From: a virus
DNA length: 64,000 bases
Virus record (IMG/VR): IMGVR_UViG_3300027899_000001
Span: 1 to 64,000 of that record
Direction: 5' to 3' (one strand)
Position numbers and translations under genes: made by a program. The notes beneath the pieces are model-generated. The model saw only the letters and a program-made list of their open reading frames with translations, ran no database searches and was not told the origin of the DNA. Each line of letters begins with the position of its first letter. The stretch's first letter is position 1. Below are positions 54,391 through 62,309 of this stretch, in pieces.

Positions 54391-54402
54391 TATTATATAT
54401 TC
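54391..54402 (-). promoter_or_regulatory. Putative late promoter (minus strand)
   Basis: GAATATATAATA on the minus strand, 16 bp before the ATG at 54374 and just after a terminator. Confidence 0.55.
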
Positions 54403-54420
54403 TTCCTGAATATTATATAA

Positions 54421-54447
54421 AAACAAAAGGCCTAAGTTTTAGACCTT
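54421..54447 (-). terminator. Terminator hairpin
   Basis: AAGGTCTAA/TTAGGCCTT on the minus strand (one G-T pair, 3-nt loop) followed by a T-rich run; it ends the 201-residue gene. Confidence 0.8.
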
Positions 54448-54468
54448 TTTATTTTTACATGAAAATAT

Positions 54469-55074
54469 TTATTCTTTTTTTGTTACATCTATTTCAACAG
54501 TATTTCCTTCTACTTGTGGAACTTCTTCTTTAGTGGGCTCAAGATCTGAAAGATAAAATCCCTGTTCAGCTGCTGCCCATCGTTCTTGAAGATATTGAAG
54601 ATTTTTTAATTCTACCCTAGCTTCTTCTACTTTAGTTCCAACCACTATTCCAATTTTAGAAAATTTATCAGCTTGTGCTTCAAATTCTTTTGCTTGTTTA
54701 AGTCCATATCCTCCGGGATTTGATAACATATATGCACAATATTCAAGCGCCTGATAGCCTAATCTAAATCCAGTAGTGTCATCAGCAAGTGCAATTGCTT
54801 TATCTATTTCTATTTCTAATTTAAGCATACCCATCCATTCCATTTTTGACCAGAATGCATATTTATTCATAAAATCTTTAAGATATAATCCTACATCATT
54901 GGCACCAAATTTTCCTATTTCACTAAGCTCCCATTTTTTTTCATCAAATTCTTTTAATGCAGCAGTAAATTCTTCTTTGTATTGCTGAACTTCTTCGGGA
55001 GTCGGTTTATTTAATTCTTGTTTAGGTTCTTCTTCTTTAACTACTGTTAACGGTGTATTTTTTTCTCTTGCCAT
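54469..55074 (-). CDS. Hypothetical helical protein
   Basis: A 201-residue protein, not recognised. It has charged ends (KEEEPKQELNKPTPEEVQQY; EEVPQVEGNTVEIDVTKKE) and a helical core with aromatic residues (KYAFWSKMEWMGMLKLEIE, RLGYQALEYCAYMLSNPGG). No signal peptide or Cys motif. It is a single-gene unit ending at a terminator and facing the divergently transcribed HNH gene. Confidence 0.65.
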   Translation of the reverse strand: MAREKNTPLTVVKEEEPKQELNKPTPEEVQQYKEEFTAALKEFDEKKWELSEIGKFGANDVGLYLKDFMNKYAFWSKMEWMGMLKLEIEIDKAIALADDTTGFRLGYQALEYCAYMLSNPGGYGLKQAKEFEAQADKFSKIGIVVGTKVEEARVELKNLQYLQERWAAAEQGFYLSDLEPTKEEVPQVEGNTVEIDVTKKE

Positions 55075-55126
55075 TTTTTATAAATTTATTTTTATTTTAT
55101 ATAATGTTTTGTTAAAAAGTTTTAAT

Positions 55127-55140
55127 GAATATATAATAAA
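55127..55140 (+). promoter_or_regulatory. Putative late promoter before HNH cassette B
   Basis: GAATATATAATAAA, followed at once by the structured leader and the HNH gene at 55234. This arrangement matches cassette A at 28923. Confidence 0.6.
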
Positions 55141-55200
55141 AGCAGTAATCTTTACCTGACAAATAAAGAAACCGAAGAGGGATCAACGGCTGTCCTGCTT
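55140..55200 (+). ncRNA. Structured 5' leader of HNH gene, copy B
   Basis: The outer stem AAGCAG (55140-55145) pairs with CTGCTT (55195-55200). Inside are hairpin TCTTTA/TAAAGA (55149-55154 with 55164-55169) and hairpin CCG/CGG (55172-55174 with 55187-55189) with a GAGGGATC-containing loop, then GCTGTC before the closing strand. The plan matches copy A (28935-29002). The stem sequences differ but pairing is kept. Confidence 0.6.
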
Positions 55201-55233
55201 AAATTATATATTCTTAAAATAATAGAGGGAATC

Positions 55234-55998
55234 ATGAATCATCAAAAAACTTATGACTATATAATTCAAAAAGCAAAATCTGAAAATAGAATTAAATTAA
55301 GAAAAAATCAAGAAGGTTATGTTTATTATGAAAATCATCATATTTTGCCTAAATGCTTAGGCGGAAATAATAATGAAGAAAATTTAGTTTTATTAACTGC
55401 AAAAGAACATTTTGTTTGTCATAAAGTATTAACATACATTTATAAAGAAAATAGAAAAATAGCCTGTGCTTTTCATAAAATGTCATTTGGAATACATAAT
55501 ATAGCATATAAAATATCTTCAAGAGATTATGCATATGCAAGAGAATTAATATCTATAACTCCAATTTCTAATGAAACTAGAGAAAAATTAAGTAAAGCTA
55601 CAAAAGGAAAACCTAGTAAAAAACGAGGCACTCATCTTTCAGATGAAACTAAAAGAAAATTAAGTGAAAAGGGAAAGGGAAGAAAGGTATCTCTTCAAAC
55701 TAGACAAAATATCAGTAACGGACAAAAAGGAAAAAAATTATCACAAGAACATAAAGAAAAATTACGTAAAACTAAATTAAGTAAACCTGGACATAAACAT
55801 ACTGAAAAATTTAAAAACAAAATATCAGAAAATAACAAAAAATATAAAACAGGAATTAAAGTTTCTACCCAAACTAGAATTAAAATGTCAATTACACGAA
55901 AGGGAGTTAAAAAAACAGAAGAGCACAAACGAAAAATACTTGAAGGACGTAAAAAATATTTTGAAAAAAGAAGACAAGAAAAATTATTACACGATTAA
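55234..55998 (+). CDS. Free-standing HNH homing endonuclease with NUMOD3 repeats (4)
   Basis: A 254-residue paralog of the copy at 29035, sharing nearly the whole first 70 residues (YYENHHILPKCLGGNNNEEN, KEHFVCHKVL). At least four NUMOD3-type repeats follow (NETREKLSKATKGKPSKKRG, DETKRKLSEKGKG, LQTRQNISNGQKGKKLS, TQTRIKMSITRKGVKK). It is the only plus-strand gene in the minus-strand half, and carries its own promoter-like motif and structured leader. Its end overlaps the converging nuclease gene by 12 bp. This is consistent with insertion of a self-contained cassette. Confidence 0.9.
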   Translation: MNHQKTYDYIIQKAKSENRIKLRKNQEGYVYYENHHILPKCLGGNNNEENLVLLTAKEHFVCHKVLTYIYKENRKIACAFHKMSFGIHNIAYKISSRDYAYARELISITPISNETREKLSKATKGKPSKKRGTHLSDETKRKLSEKGKGRKVSLQTRQNISNGQKGKKLSQEHKEKLRKTKLSKPGHKHTEKFKNKISENNKKYKTGIKVSTQTRIKMSITRKGVKKTEEHKRKILEGRKKYFEKRRQEKLLHD

Positions 55999-56760
55999 AT
56001 ATTCTTGTGAATGTTTAATATGATATTCTTTGACTAATTCAATAAATTTTTGTTCATATGTTTCAAGTTCTACACCAGATAATATTATTTCTTGTAAAAT
56101 ATCAGATTGCTTATCAACACAAAGTATAGATGCTTTGTTTATTATTAAACCTTTTTCTTTATACATTTCTCGTAAACAATTTGCATATCCTCCTAACTGA
56201 TAGAAATATTTAATTTCTTTTGTGCTTCCTTTTTTAATTTTTCCATTAGAAGATTTAAAATCAGTAAGAGCTAAACCAAATATTTTATCTTTATAAAGAA
56301 TATCTAATTTTCCTCGATAAAATAAAGAAGGTGAATAAATTCCTAATTCTATTGCTAACATATCATTATACTGATTGGAGTAATCTGAATAATAGAATTT
56401 ATAGAATAAATTTCTCCCTTCTTCTATTTTATCGTTTGGAATATTATCTTCTTTTAATATTTTAGGACTTTCTTCTTGAGTATATTTTAATGCTTCGGAA
56501 ACATCTTTTGATAAAGAATATTTGGATATAAAGTTTTCTACAAATGTGTGCATAGATGAGCCTCTGTTACCTGCCGCGGTCATTATTTTATCTACTGCAG
56601 CTTGACCCATAGTTTCTACCCATTTATCATATTCTGGATCAGGAATCATCTCACCAAGAATTGTTGATACCGATGGAATTTTAATTTTATAGACTGCCTC
56701 CGGCAATCCATAAGATCCCTTTATCCATTTTACATTGTTTAAGTCAAATTCGAAACCCAC
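55987..56760 (-). CDS. PD-(D/E)XK-type nuclease (RecB/exonuclease-like)
   Basis: A 257-residue protein. Motifs of this fold are present in order: RGSSMHTFVE (helix with His), YRGKLDILYK (first metal Asp), LTDFKSSNGK (D-x-K core), and YFYQLGGYANCL (Gln-x3-Tyr motif). There is no Cys cluster, so it is not Cas4-like. Phage enzymes of this kind act in recombination, DNA repair or degradation of host DNA. It overlaps the upstream gene by 22 bp. Confidence 0.8.
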   Translation of the reverse strand: MGFEFDLNNVKWIKGSYGLPEAVYKIKIPSVSTILGEMIPDPEYDKWVETMGQAAVDKIMTAAGNRGSSMHTFVENFISKYSLSKDVSEALKYTQEESPKILKEDNIPNDKIEEGRNLFYKFYYSDYSNQYNDMLAIELGIYSPSLFYRGKLDILYKDKIFGLALTDFKSSNGKIKKGSTKEIKYFYQLGGYANCLREMYKEKGLIINKASILCVDKQSDILQEIILSGVELETYEQKFIELVKEYHIKHSQEYLIV

Positions 56761-57224
56761 GTTATTAAAAGGGGTATTAGTTTAAATTTAAGAACTACAA
56801 ATACTATTAATCCGTTAATAATAATAAATTTTAATAACCAAGATAAAGAAAGTTTATTAAAAATAAATCGATATACTATAAAATATGATAACGTTGGATT
56901 TCCTTTATCATCTTCAAATTGATTAAATTCACAACTTAAACATTCAGCAAATCCAAGTTCTTCATCTAAATAACGATTAAGGAGGTTTAAAGATTCTAAC
57001 ACCTTTGTACGTTTAATTACATCTGGCAAAACAGAATCAGAATCATCTAAAGTAATCGTAACAAAAATATCATATAATTTTGTACGTTCTAATTTCCATT
57101 TATTATATTTAGAATTAGGATTTGATTCTTCTTTTCGAATTATTCTTTTCCAGTCAGAAAAATTTTCAAAATCTCTATAGACTTTAACAATTCCCCAATT
57201 TCTTGGTTTTAAAAAATCTAACAT
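56739..57224 (-). CDS. Hypothetical protein with C-terminal membrane segment
   Basis: A 161-residue protein. An N-terminal alpha/beta domain (LKPRNWGIVKVYRDFENFSD, then YDIFVTITLDDSDSVLPDVI and YLDEELGFAECLSCEFNQFE) is followed by one or two membrane segments (LLKFIIINGLIVFVVLKFKL). The N-terminal domain looks like a conserved phage family of unknown function. It sits between the nuclease and the sigma-factor gene. Confidence 0.65.
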   Translation of the reverse strand: MLDFLKPRNWGIVKVYRDFENFSDWKRIIRKEESNPNSKYNKWKLERTKLYDIFVTITLDDSDSVLPDVIKRTKVLESLNLLNRYLDEELGFAECLSCEFNQFEDDKGNPTLSYFIVYRFIFNKLSLSWLLKFIIINGLIVFVVLKFKLIPLLITWVSNLT

Positions 57225-57225
57225 G

Positions 57226-57426
57226 TTATTTTTTAATTTTTAATTTTCTTTTAATAAAAAAATCTACTCTTGCTTCAATTTCTTTTCTGAGAGCTGGTTT
57301 TTTAAATTTAAGTCCATATGTTTCTACATGGCCTTTTATATCACATCCATCATAACCTTCTTCCATCATTAATTGAGTTGCAAGAATTTTAAATTCTTTA
57401 GATTTAAGAACGTCTTCTTTTTTCAT
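57226..57426 (-). CDS. Small basic hypothetical protein
   Basis: 66 residues from the ATG at 57426 (MKKEDVLKSKEFKILATQLM), which lies 2 bp beyond the sigma-factor stop. An upstream in-frame ATG at 57450 would overlap that gene by 23 bp. It is basic and helical, ending VDFFIKRKLKIKK; a helix-turn-helix-like segment (GYDGCDIKGHVETYGLKFKK) is possible. It is probably translated together with the sigma factor; function unknown. Confidence 0.58.
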   Translation of the reverse strand: MKKEDVLKSKEFKILATQLMMEEGYDGCDIKGHVETYGLKFKKPALRKEIEARVDFFIKRKLKIKK

Positions 57427-57427
57427 G

Positions 57428-58060
57428 TTATTCTTCATTTTCATTTCCAAAATACGAATCCACTAAATCTGGATATTTTTTATAAAGACCATCAGCCACA
57501 TCTTTACGAGCTTTACGAAGTCTTGTTTTAACAGTTGAAAGATTCCAACCTAAATCATCTGCTATATCATTCAATTGTTTTTGATTAATTTCTCTTTCAA
57601 TCATTACAGTTTTATATGGTTCTTCTAATTGATTTATTGCAGAAATTGATGCATCAAATAATTGTTGTGTTAATTCTTCTCCGCTTGGACCCATACATTC
57701 AGTATTCATATTAAATACTGGATTATAATTTTGAAGTAATTTAGAATGATTACTCATATATCTATCATAAGATAGATTTCTACTGCCATTTCTTATAATA
57801 CCGAGCGCTTCATTTTTTGCAATTGCATATACCCATGTAGAGAAATTATATTGAATTTTATATTGTTCAATTTTTTCCCAAATAGCTATAAAAGTTTGTG
57901 CTACTACTTCTTTAGCTAAATCTCTATCTCTAACGTATTTGTATGCGAATGATGAAAGGCCTGGTTTTAAACGATTAATTAAGATTTCAAAATTTTTGTT
58001 ATTTTTTTCTTCTATAAAATTTAATGCAATAGTTTGGATACTAGGATTTTTCTTACTCAT
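57428..58060 (-). CDS. ECF-type sigma-70 family factor, candidate late sigma
   Basis: A 210-residue protein. Region 2: LSSFAYKYVRDRDLAKEVVA, then FIAIWEKIEQY and FSTWVYAIAKNEALGIIR (core RNA polymerase and -10 binding). Region 4: INQLEEPYKTVMIEREINQK, LNDIADDLGWNLSTVKTRLR (helix-turn-helix). No anti-sigma gene is adjacent. T4-like phages use a small sigma (gp55) for late promoters with a TATAAATA box and no -35; an ECF-like protein could fill that role here and read the recurrent GAATATATAAA motif. That link is inference. Confidence 0.85.
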   Translation of the reverse strand: MSKKNPSIQTIALNFIEEKNNKNFEILINRLKPGLSSFAYKYVRDRDLAKEVVAQTFIAIWEKIEQYKIQYNFSTWVYAIAKNEALGIIRNGSRNLSYDRYMSNHSKLLQNYNPVFNMNTECMGPSGEELTQQLFDASISAINQLEEPYKTVMIEREINQKQLNDIADDLGWNLSTVKTRLRKARKDVADGLYKKYPDLVDSYFGNENEE

Positions 58061-58112
58061 ACAATAATTTTAATTTAGTTTATGTGTTTATGTATTATGT
58101 TATCATAGAAAA

Positions 58113-58415
58113 TTAATCTTCTATAATTTGTTCTACGAAATTATTGATATTTTTCATCATAGCTTCTACTCTTACAAATGGAAATTGTCCAATAGCATTA
58201 ACAATTTGAGTTAAAGTTTGATGATCCATTTTTTCAACATCAATTGCTTGAATAAGTCCAGCGATTTCATTAAAAGGACGATCTCCTACTGCTTGTAAAA
58301 GAGCCTTTTTAAAATCGGGTTTAATTCTATATGTTGGAACATAAGCATTTGTTTCAACTTTTTGAGTTGCATCTACAGTAGGAGTAGCTGATACGGTTGG
58401 TTTTTCATTTGCCAT
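58113..58415 (-). CDS. Hypothetical protein
   Basis: A 100-residue protein. The disordered Thr/Val-rich N-terminus (TVSATPTVDATQKVETNAYV) is followed by a helical domain (FKKALLQAVGDRPFNEIAGL, VEAMMKNINNFVEQII). Not recognised. It is upstream of the sigma factor on the same strand. Confidence 0.6.
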   Translation of the reverse strand: MANEKPTVSATPTVDATQKVETNAYVPTYRIKPDFKKALLQAVGDRPFNEIAGLIQAIDVEKMDHQTLTQIVNAIGQFPFVRVEAMMKNINNFVEQIIED

Positions 58416-58542
58416 AATAATCTTTATTTTAGTTTTAAGTTTATATTTATTTTATTTTTATATATAAAAAATGTTAAAAAGTTTTGATTTGATATAATAC
58501 AATATAATACAAATGTGTGTTAATGATTTTTAATTTTGTTAA

Positions 58543-58821
58543 TTATTTGTTATTTTTAACTATATAGCCACTATTTTTTATATGTGATAGCCAATCTTCA
58601 ACATCTTTTTTAATTATCATACTAGAATCAGTAACTTCTCCAGATTTTGTTTTATAATACTTCACATGAACAAACCATTCATCATATTTATCTTCTATAA
58701 ATAATACTGATAAAGAAGAGTGCGGTTTACTTAACAGATATAACTGTTTATTATTTGAAAAATCTTTTATGTTTTCTGTAAGTTTTGTTTTTACTTTTGG
58801 TATAAGTTTTTTATAAGCCAT
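58543..58821 (-). CDS. Hypothetical protein
   Basis: A 92-residue basic protein with a beta-rich middle (SSLSVLFIEDKYDEWFVHVK) and no recognised motif. It begins 1 bp after the thymidylate-kinase stop and is probably coexpressed. The 127 bp beyond its stop contain only AT-rich sequence without a visible gene. Confidence 0.6.
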   Translation of the reverse strand: MAYKKLIPKVKTKLTENIKDFSNNKQLYLLSKPHSSLSVLFIEDKYDEWFVHVKYYKTKSGEVTDSSMIIKKDVEDWLSHIKNSGYIVKNNK

Positions 58822-58822
58822 A

Positions 58823-59530
58823 TTATCGTATTAATAAAGTTTTATCTAATAAATATTTATATTCATCAAAAAGTTCAGTTGGTGTATACGTTTTTAAGTT
58901 TTCAATATTAGATTCTTCAGCTGATATACGTCGAGCACAATCAACAACTTCAAAATTATCATATGTTTTCAATGCAAGATAATTATCTCTAACTCTACTT
59001 TGAAATTCTATATCTGCTTCATGAATATCTTTTAAATGAGATTCATTTTCACTTCTATGCTGTAATCTTTCTTTGATAATATCAATAGGAACATCAAAAA
59101 AGATATTTAAATCTGGATATGGTAATTCTAAAAATCCAAATTCAAATTCATCAATCCATTCTCTTATTATACTAGATTGTATACTAGTATTATATTTAGC
59201 TCCTTGAAAAGCCATATTACAAAATACATATCTATCTAATAAAAGAACATCATTTTCTGCTAATTGTTTATTAAGAGTGGGAAGATATAAAAATCTATCC
59301 ATTGCATACATGTTTGCTATAAATACAGGATCTACTTTCTTTACATCACCATATTCTCCTCTTAAATAAGATGATATAACAATACTCGCTTCATTATCTC
59401 CATATTTTGGAAAATGAACATATTCAAATTTAAGATTTTTATCTGTGAGATATTGTTTTATTAATTCTACTTGTGTACTCTTGCCTGAAGCATCAAGACC
59501 TGATACGGCGATAAGTGTTGCGTTATACAT
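58823..59530 (-). CDS. tmk: Thymidylate kinase
   Basis: A 235-residue kinase converting dTMP to dTDP. P-loop GLDASGKSTQ near the N-terminus, YVHFPKYGD, the DRY-type motif LLLDRYVFCNMAFQGAK, and the lid region IKERLQHRSENESHLKDIHE. Slightly longer than E. coli Tmk (213). It works with the phage thymidylate synthase. Confidence 0.92.
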   Translation of the reverse strand: MYNATLIAVSGLDASGKSTQVELIKQYLTDKNLKFEYVHFPKYGDNEASIVISSYLRGEYGDVKKVDPVFIANMYAMDRFLYLPTLNKQLAENDVLLLDRYVFCNMAFQGAKYNTSIQSSIIREWIDEFEFGFLELPYPDLNIFFDVPIDIIKERLQHRSENESHLKDIHEADIEFQSRVRDNYLALKTYDNFEVVDCARRISAEESNIENLKTYTPTELFDEYKYLLDKTLLIR

Positions 59531-59547
59531 AAAAAAAGTATTAAAGA

Positions 59548-59832
59548 TTATGGTTTATAAAAAATGTTTTCTATATATTGAAAAATAAAAACAACGGAAA
59601 GGCCTATGCACAATAGGCCCCAAATGTTCCAATCCGTTTTAAATATAAGTTTTAATGTGTATCCAAAAATAAAAGATTTAAATGGTATAATAAATAATAG
59701 GATAAATGAAGTAAAAAGATCTGCTAATGTATTAGTAAACTGTGTTTTAGTAGACTCAGTTTCTATAGATTTTTCACCTTTATTTTTAAATTCATTTAAT
59801 TTATTACTTAATGAATTATTACTCAGCGTCAT
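59548..59832 (-). CDS. Small two-span membrane protein
   Basis: A 94-residue protein. The hydrophilic N-terminus (NKLNEFKNKGEKSIETESTK) is followed by two membrane segments (LFTSFILLFIIPFKSFIF; WGLLCIGLSVVFIFQYI). The ATG overlaps the stop of the upstream gene. The topology is compatible with a holin or accessory membrane protein; no family recognised. Confidence 0.62.
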   Translation of the reverse strand: MTLSNNSLSNKLNEFKNKGEKSIETESTKTQFTNTLADLFTSFILLFIIPFKSFIFGYTLKLIFKTDWNIWGLLCIGLSVVFIFQYIENIFYKP

Positions 59833-60464
59833 TATTTTTTTGTTTTAAGATCTAATTTTTTTACTTTTGTATCGCCAGGAGCAGCTTTCTTTTCTTCTTT
59901 TTCTTCTTTTTCTTCAGATTCACCTGCTTCGTGTTCTTCTTTAGCTTCTTTTTCTTTAGATTCACCAGCTTCATGTTTTTCATGAGCTTTATCTTCTGGA
60001 GCTTTTCCTTTATCTTTTATATCACCGGGTTTGCCATCAGTTTTCGCTGCAGGACCTTTTTCACCTTCTCCTTTTGAAAAATTGGGAGATTCTTTCTTAG
60101 GATCGAGATTTCCTTTTTTCTCTGGTTCTTTTTCACCAGGAGCTCCATCTTCTTTTTCTCCAGGTTTTCCGCCAGCAGTTTTAACTTCACCAAACATTCC
60201 GGGTTTAAAGTCTTTAACTGAGTCAAGATCTGTTTGAAGATCGTATCCAGGTTCAAATTTAGAACCGCCCATATTCATTTCTACTTTAACTTCGACTTTT
60301 CCCTTTTGAAATTCTTTTTTAAGCCAATCATAAGATTTCTTATTTGTATCTGGAATAACTATTCCATCAGCATCAGTTAAGCCTTCGCCACCACTCATCA
60401 TTTGAGTAGATTCTTCGTAAAGTTTTTCTAAATAGTCGTTGATGTTAAAATTACCTGCTTTCAT
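59832..60464 (-). CDS. Low-complexity charged protein, possible internal head protein
   Basis: A 210-residue protein. The N-terminus MKAGNFNINDYLEKLYEEST is followed by a short folded region (YDWLKKEFQKGKVEVKVEMN) and then ~130 residues of Lys/Glu/Gly/Pro low complexity with tandem copies of HEAGESxEKEx. Very charged, flexible proteins with MK-leaders in T4-like phages are often packaged in the head or serve as scaffold, but this is inference. A GATATATAAAATAAAA motif lies upstream (about 60475-60490). Confidence 0.65.
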   Translation of the reverse strand: MKAGNFNINDYLEKLYEESTQMMSGGEGLTDADGIVIPDTNKKSYDWLKKEFQKGKVEVKVEMNMGGSKFEPGYDLQTDLDSVKDFKPGMFGEVKTAGGKPGEKEDGAPGEKEPEKKGNLDPKKESPNFSKGEGEKGPAAKTDGKPGDIKDKGKAPEDKAHEKHEAGESKEKEAKEEHEAGESEEKEEKEEKKAAPGDTKVKKLDLKTKK

Positions 60465-60474
60465 ATAATTAGTT

Positions 60475-60490
60475 TTATTTTATATATCTT
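60475..60490 (-). promoter_or_regulatory. Putative late promoter (minus strand)
   Basis: GATATATAAAATAAAA on the minus strand, about 10 bp before the ATG at 60464; identical to the motif at 36627. Confidence 0.55.
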
Positions 60491-60496
60491 ATATAT

Positions 60497-60913
60497 TTAT
60501 CGTCCAAAAAGATTTTCTCCTGGTTTTGGCATTCTTTTTAATACCCACTTCTTTGTAATTGGATTTTTTACACAATATTTTGGTAATAAACCTGCTTGTC
60601 TATATGTTCCATAGAGTTGATCAGTCCAATAGCCTCTTTGTTGTCTTTGTTCTCCAATTTGACGTTGATATCCGTTGCTCCAATCGTATTTTGGTTCTTT
60701 TTTATAAAAGTCAGCTTTTGAATGTCCATTTAAAGTTACAAAAATATATTTCTGTATATCTGTAAAGCTTGCGCCTTCTTCTCTGTATTTTGCAATAAAC
60801 TGTAATAGTTTAAACGCTTTTGTTTTAACCATTTTTTCTCCATATCCTATATTCATATCTCTTATAGGATCTGATTCTTCTGAGAACTTTTCAAATACTC
60901 TTCTAGCCTTCAT
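60497..60913 (-). CDS. Leader-bearing protein with winged-helix-like domain
   Basis: A 138-residue protein. The leader FEKFSEESDPIRDMNIG is at residues 7-23. The body (FKLLQFIAKYREEGASFTDI, QKYIFVTLNG, then RGYWTDQLYGTYRQAGLLPKYC and ITKKWVL) resembles a winged-helix fold and is homologous in pattern to the C-terminal domain of the protein at 61404-62234. It is likely DNA- or protein-binding; it may be packaged if the leader is a head-targeting signal. Confidence 0.72.
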   Translation of the reverse strand: MKARRVFEKFSEESDPIRDMNIGYGEKMVKTKAFKLLQFIAKYREEGASFTDIQKYIFVTLNGHSKADFYKKEPKYDWSNGYQRQIGEQRQQRGYWTDQLYGTYRQAGLLPKYCVKNPITKKWVLKRMPKPGENLFGR

Positions 60914-60991
60914 TTAATAAATCCTGCATTTTTTTAGTTGTATATAAATAACTTTCGTATTTTTTTATAGATCTATCAAAACTCGATGCTG

Positions 60992-61396
60992 TTATTTTTT
61001 TATTTTAAAAATTTCTTTTATAACGCCTTTCATATCATATATATTTTTAATATAATAATATTTTCCTTCTGTGTTATAAATCCACCCCCATCTAGCGCCT
61101 TTTAATATAGCATTTCCCGCTTTATTATTCATAGCAAAATCTAATTGATTTGTTTCACTGTAAAGTAATTTAGCAGCTGGATGACTTCCATTTTCACAAA
61201 CAATAGTCATAACATCGTCTGTATTTATATCATAATAATGACCTACTTCATCATAATAAATATCCTTAAATTTAAAATATTCAGAAAAATCTTCAATAAA
61301 TTTTTCTAATATCTGTATGGGCTTTATTCCTATACCCATATCTCTTATAGGATCTGATTCTTCTGAAAACACTTCGTATATGTATTTAGATTTCAT
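60992..61396 (-). CDS. Leader-bearing hypothetical protein
   Basis: A 134-residue protein. The leader YEVFSEESDPIRDMGIG is at residues 7-23; the remainder (FKFKDIYYDEVGHYYDINTD, then NKAGNAILKGARWGWIYNTE) is a small alpha/beta domain that I do not recognise. It lies directly downstream of the LRR/winged-helix protein, which carries the same leader. Confidence 0.7.
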   Translation of the reverse strand: MKSKYIYEVFSEESDPIRDMGIGIKPIQILEKFIEDFSEYFKFKDIYYDEVGHYYDINTDDVMTIVCENGSHPAAKLLYSETNQLDFAMNNKAGNAILKGARWGWIYNTEGKYYYIKNIYDMKGVIKEIFKIKK

Positions 61397-61403
61397 TCAT
61401 TCT

Positions 61404-62234
61404 TTAATATTTTATTCCATCATCAAAATAAGGTCTATATTGATCTAAATAATTTTGTCCACTAGTATCAAGAATATAATTACCCGCTGAGTTTTTTCTT
61501 GTTTTGCCATTAATTAATCCATATGCAAATGCGCCAGAATAATATCCTCTATTAAGATTTTTATCAAATTTTCCCCTTCCGCTAGACATTTCATATGCAA
61601 ATTTTATTATATCTGTGTATCTTCTGCCTTCAAGCCCAGCTTCTTCAATAAATTCTAATATTTTCCAGATTTTATATCCTCTTGAAAAGGTTTTATCTCC
61701 CCATGATTTTTTTCCTGTAAGATGTGTTTTTCTTTGTTCTATAGGGCCCAACTCTTTATATCTTTTTCTACTTTCTTTTTTCTGTTCATAATCCCAATCA
61801 TGTATAGTTACTTTACCACCAACTTTGCAAATATTTCTTAATTTTTCTTCTGATGGTCTTATACCATTTTTAATAAAAACTAAATCACCCGTTACTTCTT
61901 TAGGAAAACCATGTAGAGATTTGAAGTTTTTTGAATTTGTAATAGAAAAATCTCCATTTATTTTATTAAATTCAATGAATTCAGGAAAATTATCAAATAG
62001 AAAAAATTGTATAGAACAATTATCAACATTTAATGTTCCATCTAAATTTATTGTTACATAATTCATTACGTCGAAATCATCAAAACCACTACGATCATTG
62101 GGTTTAAAATATTTATGTAAACCTGAGTTAATTTGATTTAGCCATTTTTTAATTTTTTGAGCTAAACCAATTCCCATATCCCATACAGGATCTGAATTTT
62201 CTACAAATTTTTCAAATACATATTGAGCTTTCAT
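61404..62234 (-). CDS. Leader-bearing LRR-like protein with C-terminal winged-helix-like domain
   Basis: A 276-residue protein. Leader FEKFVENSDPVWDMGIG; LRR-like repeats at about residues 60-150 (FIEFNKINGDFSITNSKNFK, LHGFPKEVTGDLVFI); C-terminal domain from about 190 (WKILEFIEEAGLEGRRYTDI, IKFAYEMSSG, NRGYYSGAFAYGLI, AGNYILDTSG). The last domain is shared with the 138-residue protein at 60497. The modular reuse of one leader with LRR, ankyrin and winged-helix bodies points to a targeting role for the leader. A strong copy of the putative late promoter (62247-62262) precedes it. Confidence 0.76.
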   Translation of the reverse strand: MKAQYVFEKFVENSDPVWDMGIGLAQKIKKWLNQINSGLHKYFKPNDRSGFDDFDVMNYVTINLDGTLNVDNCSIQFFLFDNFPEFIEFNKINGDFSITNSKNFKSLHGFPKEVTGDLVFIKNGIRPSEEKLRNICKVGGKVTIHDWDYEQKKESRKRYKELGPIEQRKTHLTGKKSWGDKTFSRGYKIWKILEFIEEAGLEGRRYTDIIKFAYEMSSGRGKFDKNLNRGYYSGAFAYGLINGKTRKNSAGNYILDTSGQNYLDQYRPYFDDGIKY

Positions 62235-62246
62235 AGAATGAATTAC

Positions 62247-62262
62247 TTTTATTTATATATTC
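62247..62262 (-). promoter_or_regulatory. Putative late promoter (minus strand)
   Basis: GAATATATAAATAAAA on the minus strand, 12 bp before the ATG at 62234 and downstream of the tmRNA terminator. Confidence 0.6.
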
Positions 62263-62283
62263 TTTATGTCTAAATTGAATTGA

Positions 62284-62309
62284 CAAAAAACCCCCACTGA
62301 GGCTGGGGG
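62284..62309 (-). terminator. Terminator of the tmRNA gene
   Basis: CCCCCA/TGGGGG on the minus strand (62304-62309 with 62291-62296) with a 7-nt loop and a T6 run; among the strongest hairpins in the window. Confidence 0.92.

Noticed and set aside
60031-60237. Plus-strand ORF opposite the charged low-complexity gene
   Set aside because: Mirror of Lys/Glu/Gly/Pro repeats; the minus-strand frame has the MK leader, promoter motif and coupled neighbour.
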